Source of the DNA: Paracoccus alkanivorans
Lineage (GTDB): Bacteria > Pseudomonadota > Alphaproteobacteria > Rhodobacterales > Rhodobacteraceae
Length of the DNA: 64,000 nt
Assembly: GCF_003697785.1 (NCBI RefSeq)
Contig: NZ_QOKZ01000005.1
Coordinates: forward strand, 62,001-126,000
Reading direction: 5' to 3'
This document shows, in pieces, positions 61,966 through 64,000 of the stretch. The notes beneath the pieces are model-generated. The model searched no databases. It saw only the letters and a program-made list of their open reading frames with translations, and was not told where the DNA came from. The first letter of the stretch is position 1. Each line of letters starts with the position of its first letter. The position numbers and the translations under genes are program-made.

Positions 61966-62634
61966 ATGAAAGCCGCCGTCATCACCTTTCCGGGATCGAA
62001 TTGCGATCGTGACCTAGCGGTTGCGCTTGAACAGGCCGGGGCCGAGGTGACGCGGGTCTGGCACAAGGACAGTGCGCTTCCGGCGGGCACGGAGCTGGTG
62101 GCGGTGCCGGGCGGTTTTTCCTATGGCGATTACCTGCGCTGCGGCGCGATTGCCGCGCAATCACCCATCGCCCGGAACCTGCGCGAGCACGCGGACAAGG
62201 GCGGTTACGTGCTGGGGATCTGCAATGGCTTTCAGGTGCTGACCGAACTGGGCCTGCTGCCCGGCGCATTGATGCGCAACCAGGGGCTGACCTTCCTGTG
62301 CAAGCCAGCCCCGCTGAAGGTCGCCACCACCGACAGTGCCTATACCTCCGGCTATGCTCCGGGCCAGACGATCACTATTCCCGTCGCCCATCACGATGGT
62401 AATTTCCAGATAAGCGAGGGCGAACTCGCGCGTCTGCGGGACGAGGACCGGATCGCCTTCACCTATGCGCCGGCGATCAACGGCTCGGTCGGGGATATCG
62501 CGGGAATCCTGTCGGCCAATCGCCGGGTTCTGGGCATGATGCCCCATCCCGAGCGTGCCGCCGATACAGCATTGGGGGGCCTGGATGGAAGGCCCCTGTT
62601 CACAGGGTTGGTCGAGGCGCTTGCCTACGCCTGA
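61966..62634 (+). CDS. purQ: Phosphoribosylformylglycinamidine synthase subunit PurQ
   Basis: Glutaminase subunit supplying ammonia for FGAM synthesis in purine production. The 222-residue class I amidotransferase has nucleophile Cys86 in GICNGFQ and His194/Glu196 in PHPERA, with the FPGSNCD opening. Start at MKAAVITF with ACAGGAG upstream. The usual partners purS and purL are not here; it stands alone between glyS and the DctB-like gene. Confidence 0.95.
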   Translation: MKAAVITFPGSNCDRDLAVALEQAGAEVTRVWHKDSALPAGTELVAVPGGFSYGDYLRCGAIAAQSPIARNLREHADKGGYVLGICNGFQVLTELGLLPGALMRNQGLTFLCKPAPLKVATTDSAYTSGYAPGQTITIPVAHHDGNFQISEGELARLRDEDRIAFTYAPAINGSVGDIAGILSANRRVLGMMPHPERAADTALGGLDGRPLFTGLVEALAYA

Positions 62635-62635
62635 C

Positions 62636-62679
62636 TTGAGCGCCGCCCGATCTGGCTCTAGATTGCGCAAGTTGCGCAA
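62636..62679 (+). promoter_or_regulatory. Promoter and tandem palindromic operator of the DctB-like gene
   Basis: TTGAGC and TAGATT lie exactly 17 bases apart. Two identical 8-bp palindromes TTGCGCAA (62663-62670 and 62672-62679), one base apart, cover the end of the -10 and the transcript start, ending two bases before the ATG. This is a natural place for a repressor and implies a very short leader of about 11 bases. Confidence 0.5.
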
Positions 62680-62681
62680 TA

Positions 62682-64000
62682 ATGGCGAAAGTGCGGTCCG
62701 TGACCGGTAAAGATGATATCGCAGCGGCAAGGCCGAAAGGCGCGCGCCGGGGCCTGCCTCCGGTGGCCAGCCCATGGTGGCTGCGCAGCGCTATCGTGGT
62801 GATCATCCTGACGGCGCTGGTATCTATCTGGACGACCAATGCGTGGCTGACCGAACGGTTCTCGGAAAACACCCGGATGCGAGCCGATCTTCGGCTTGCG
62901 CTTTATACCGGAAACCTGCTTTCCGAATTGCAGCGAACGGCCGTGGTTCCCTTGCTGCTGGCCCGCGATCCGACCCTGATCGGTGCATTGAACAACAATG
63001 ATTTCTCCAGCACATCCGCCCGTTTGATCGCGGCGCAAAAAGAGATCGGCGCGGTCTCGATCCGGTTGCTGGATGCTTCCGGAAGAACCGTCGGATCGAC
63101 CGATCGTTATCAGATCGGCACCAGCAACTCTCTGGCTCCCTATTATGTCGAGGCATTGCGGTCGCGGGACACCGTGTTTGCTGTTTCGAAGGAGGAAGCC
63201 GGCGCCTATGAATTCACCTATTCCCGGGCCGTCGTGGCCGACAGCAAGACACTAGGCGTCATCGTCGTCGCAGCTGACCTGACTCAGATCGAACGCTCGT
63301 GGGCCGGTATCGCGGATGCGGTGGCGGTAACCGACAGTTCGGGCGACATCATATTATCGACGGAGCCACGCTGGCGCGGGCTGACCATGCCCGAGGCACT
63401 GTCGGTGCGCTCCGCTCCTTCCGCGATCCAGCGGGCCTTCCAGGTCACCACCGACTGGACCACCGCCCCTGCCGATGCCTATGTGCAGGGCCGCGCGGTG
63501 ATGCGCAGCGAGCGCAGGATTCCGTTCCGAGGCTGGAAAATGATAGGCTTCACCACCTATTCCTCGATCCGTGAGCGGGTGAACGCCGTGCTGGCACTTG
63601 AAATCATGGGATTCGCGATCCTGCTTGCGACCAGTTTCTATATCCTGTCGCGACGGGCCCGGATGCAGTCGGTGGCATATATGCGGGAATCGGCGGATCT
63701 GCGGGCGCTGAATGCCCGCCTGACCCGCGAGATCGCCGAACGCGAACGGGTGCAAAAGGAACTGCGCGTGGCCGAGCAGACGGTTCAGCAAAGCTCCAAG
63801 CTGGCGGCGCTTGGCGAGATGTCGGCGGGGGTGAGCCACGAGCTCAACCAGCCGCTGGCGGCGATGAAGACCTATCTGGCGGGCGCGCGCCTGCTGTTGC
63901 AACGCAACCGCCCCGAAGAGGCGCTGTCCAGCTTCCAGCGCATCAACGACCTGATCGACCGCATGAGCGCCATTACCAGGCAGCTCAAATCCTATGCCCG
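62682..64000 (+). CDS. Sensor histidine kinase, DctB-like, 5' part only
   Basis: Membrane sensor kinase; the gene runs off the right edge after 439 codons. Layout: cytoplasmic basic N-terminus, first membrane span (about 33-50), a periplasmic double-PAS (dCache) sensing domain (about 55-300), second span (about 303-322), coiled coil, then the dimerisation helix with SHELNQPLAAM and phosphorylated His386. The stretch after the His (KTYLAGARLLLQRN, AITRQLKSYA) matches DctB, which senses C4-dicarboxylates with DctD. DctB identity is likely but not certain without the partner gene. No ribosome-binding site precedes the ATG, consistent with a very short leader. Confidence 0.87.
   Translation, partial: MAKVRSVTGKDDIAAARPKGARRGLPPVASPWWLRSAIVVIILTALVSIWTTNAWLTERFSENTRMRADLRLALYTGNLLSELQRTAVVPLLLARDPTLIGALNNNDFSSTSARLIAAQKEIGAVSIRLLDASGRTVGSTDRYQIGTSNSLAPYYVEALRSRDTVFAVSKEEAGAYEFTYSRAVVADSKTLGVIVVAADLTQIERSWAGIADAVAVTDSSGDIILSTEPRWRGLTMPEALSVRSAPSAIQRAFQVTTDWTTAPADAYVQGRAVMRSERRIPFRGWKMIGFTTYSSIRERVNAVLALEIMGFAILLATSFYILSRRARMQSVAYMRESADLRALNARLTREIAERERVQKELRVAEQTVQQSSKLAALGEMSAGVSHELNQPLAAMKTYLAGARLLLQRNRPEEALSSFQRINDLIDRMSAITRQLKSYA

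Noticed and set aside
1..64000. CRISPR arrays, prophage, transposases or integrases
   Set aside because: No regularly spaced repeats, no phage structural genes and no recombinase or transposase motif seen on either strand.

Overview
The window is about 64 kb of high-GC chromosomal DNA from an alphaproteobacterium, most likely Rhodobacteraceae (Paracoccus or a close relative). This is inferred from an alphaproteobacterial type A RNase P RNA, a GatCA amidotransferase, the pyrH-frr-uppS-cdsA-dxr-rseP-bamA-skp order, a small anchored protein between glyQ and glyS, a degenerate EnvC next to CtpA and RppH, and strongly G/C-ending codons. The genus is not proven. The sequence is dense, ordinary core and near-core chromosome. 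I see no prophage, insertion sequence, CRISPR array or plasmid function.

Layout. 1-8.6 kb: partial selD, a LysE exporter, rpsA, the molybdate transporter modABC behind a ModE-type operator, a phosphoesterase/lipid-kinase pair and a LysR regulator. 8.7-13.1 kb: an AcrAB-type RND pump. 13.3-18.6 kb: xseA, purD, pepF and an acetyltransferase. 18.6-21.8 kb: a tightly coupled hydrolase-cytochrome P450-MmcQ operon with an inverted repeat in front. 22.2-28.4 kb: an IalB-family protein, then an envelope operon (L,D-transpeptidase, LpxD, acyl carrier protein, ketoacyl synthase) and a divergent Tat-exported YcbK-like protein. 28.6-34 kb: TetR, rppH, ctpA, envC, gpmI. 34-41.1 kb: MocA/XdhC molybdenum-cofactor helpers, rpmG, RNase P RNA, an amidase/lipoprotein group, gatCA, an AEC transporter and tRNA-Glu. 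41.2-49.8 kb: outer-membrane biogenesis, isoprenoid and phospholipid genes with frr and pyrH. 49.9-56.6 kb: miaA, an AraC regulator, rlmE, ppx, a persulfide dioxygenase-like enzyme and trkH. 56.7-64 kb: a peptidoglycan-binding protein, glyQ/glyS, purQ and the start of a DctB-type sensor kinase.

Two themes link the genes. One is cell-envelope building and remodelling: LpxD with its own ACP and ketoacyl synthase, L,D-transpeptidase, YcbK-like protein, EnvC, CtpA, AmpD-like amidase, BamA, Skp, RseP, CdsA, UppS and a peptidoglycan-binding protein. The other is molybdenum and selenium supply: modABC, XdhC/MocA, SelD and a LysR protein resembling those near formate dehydrogenase genes.

Most unusual signals: an in-frame block of about 92 codons in glyS with A/T-rich codon use unlike its surroundings; the P450-hydrolase operon with its operator-like repeat; a dispersed short element that abuts three stop codons; a Mo-box overlapping the modA promoter; and twin 8-bp palindromes at the start of the DctB-like gene.
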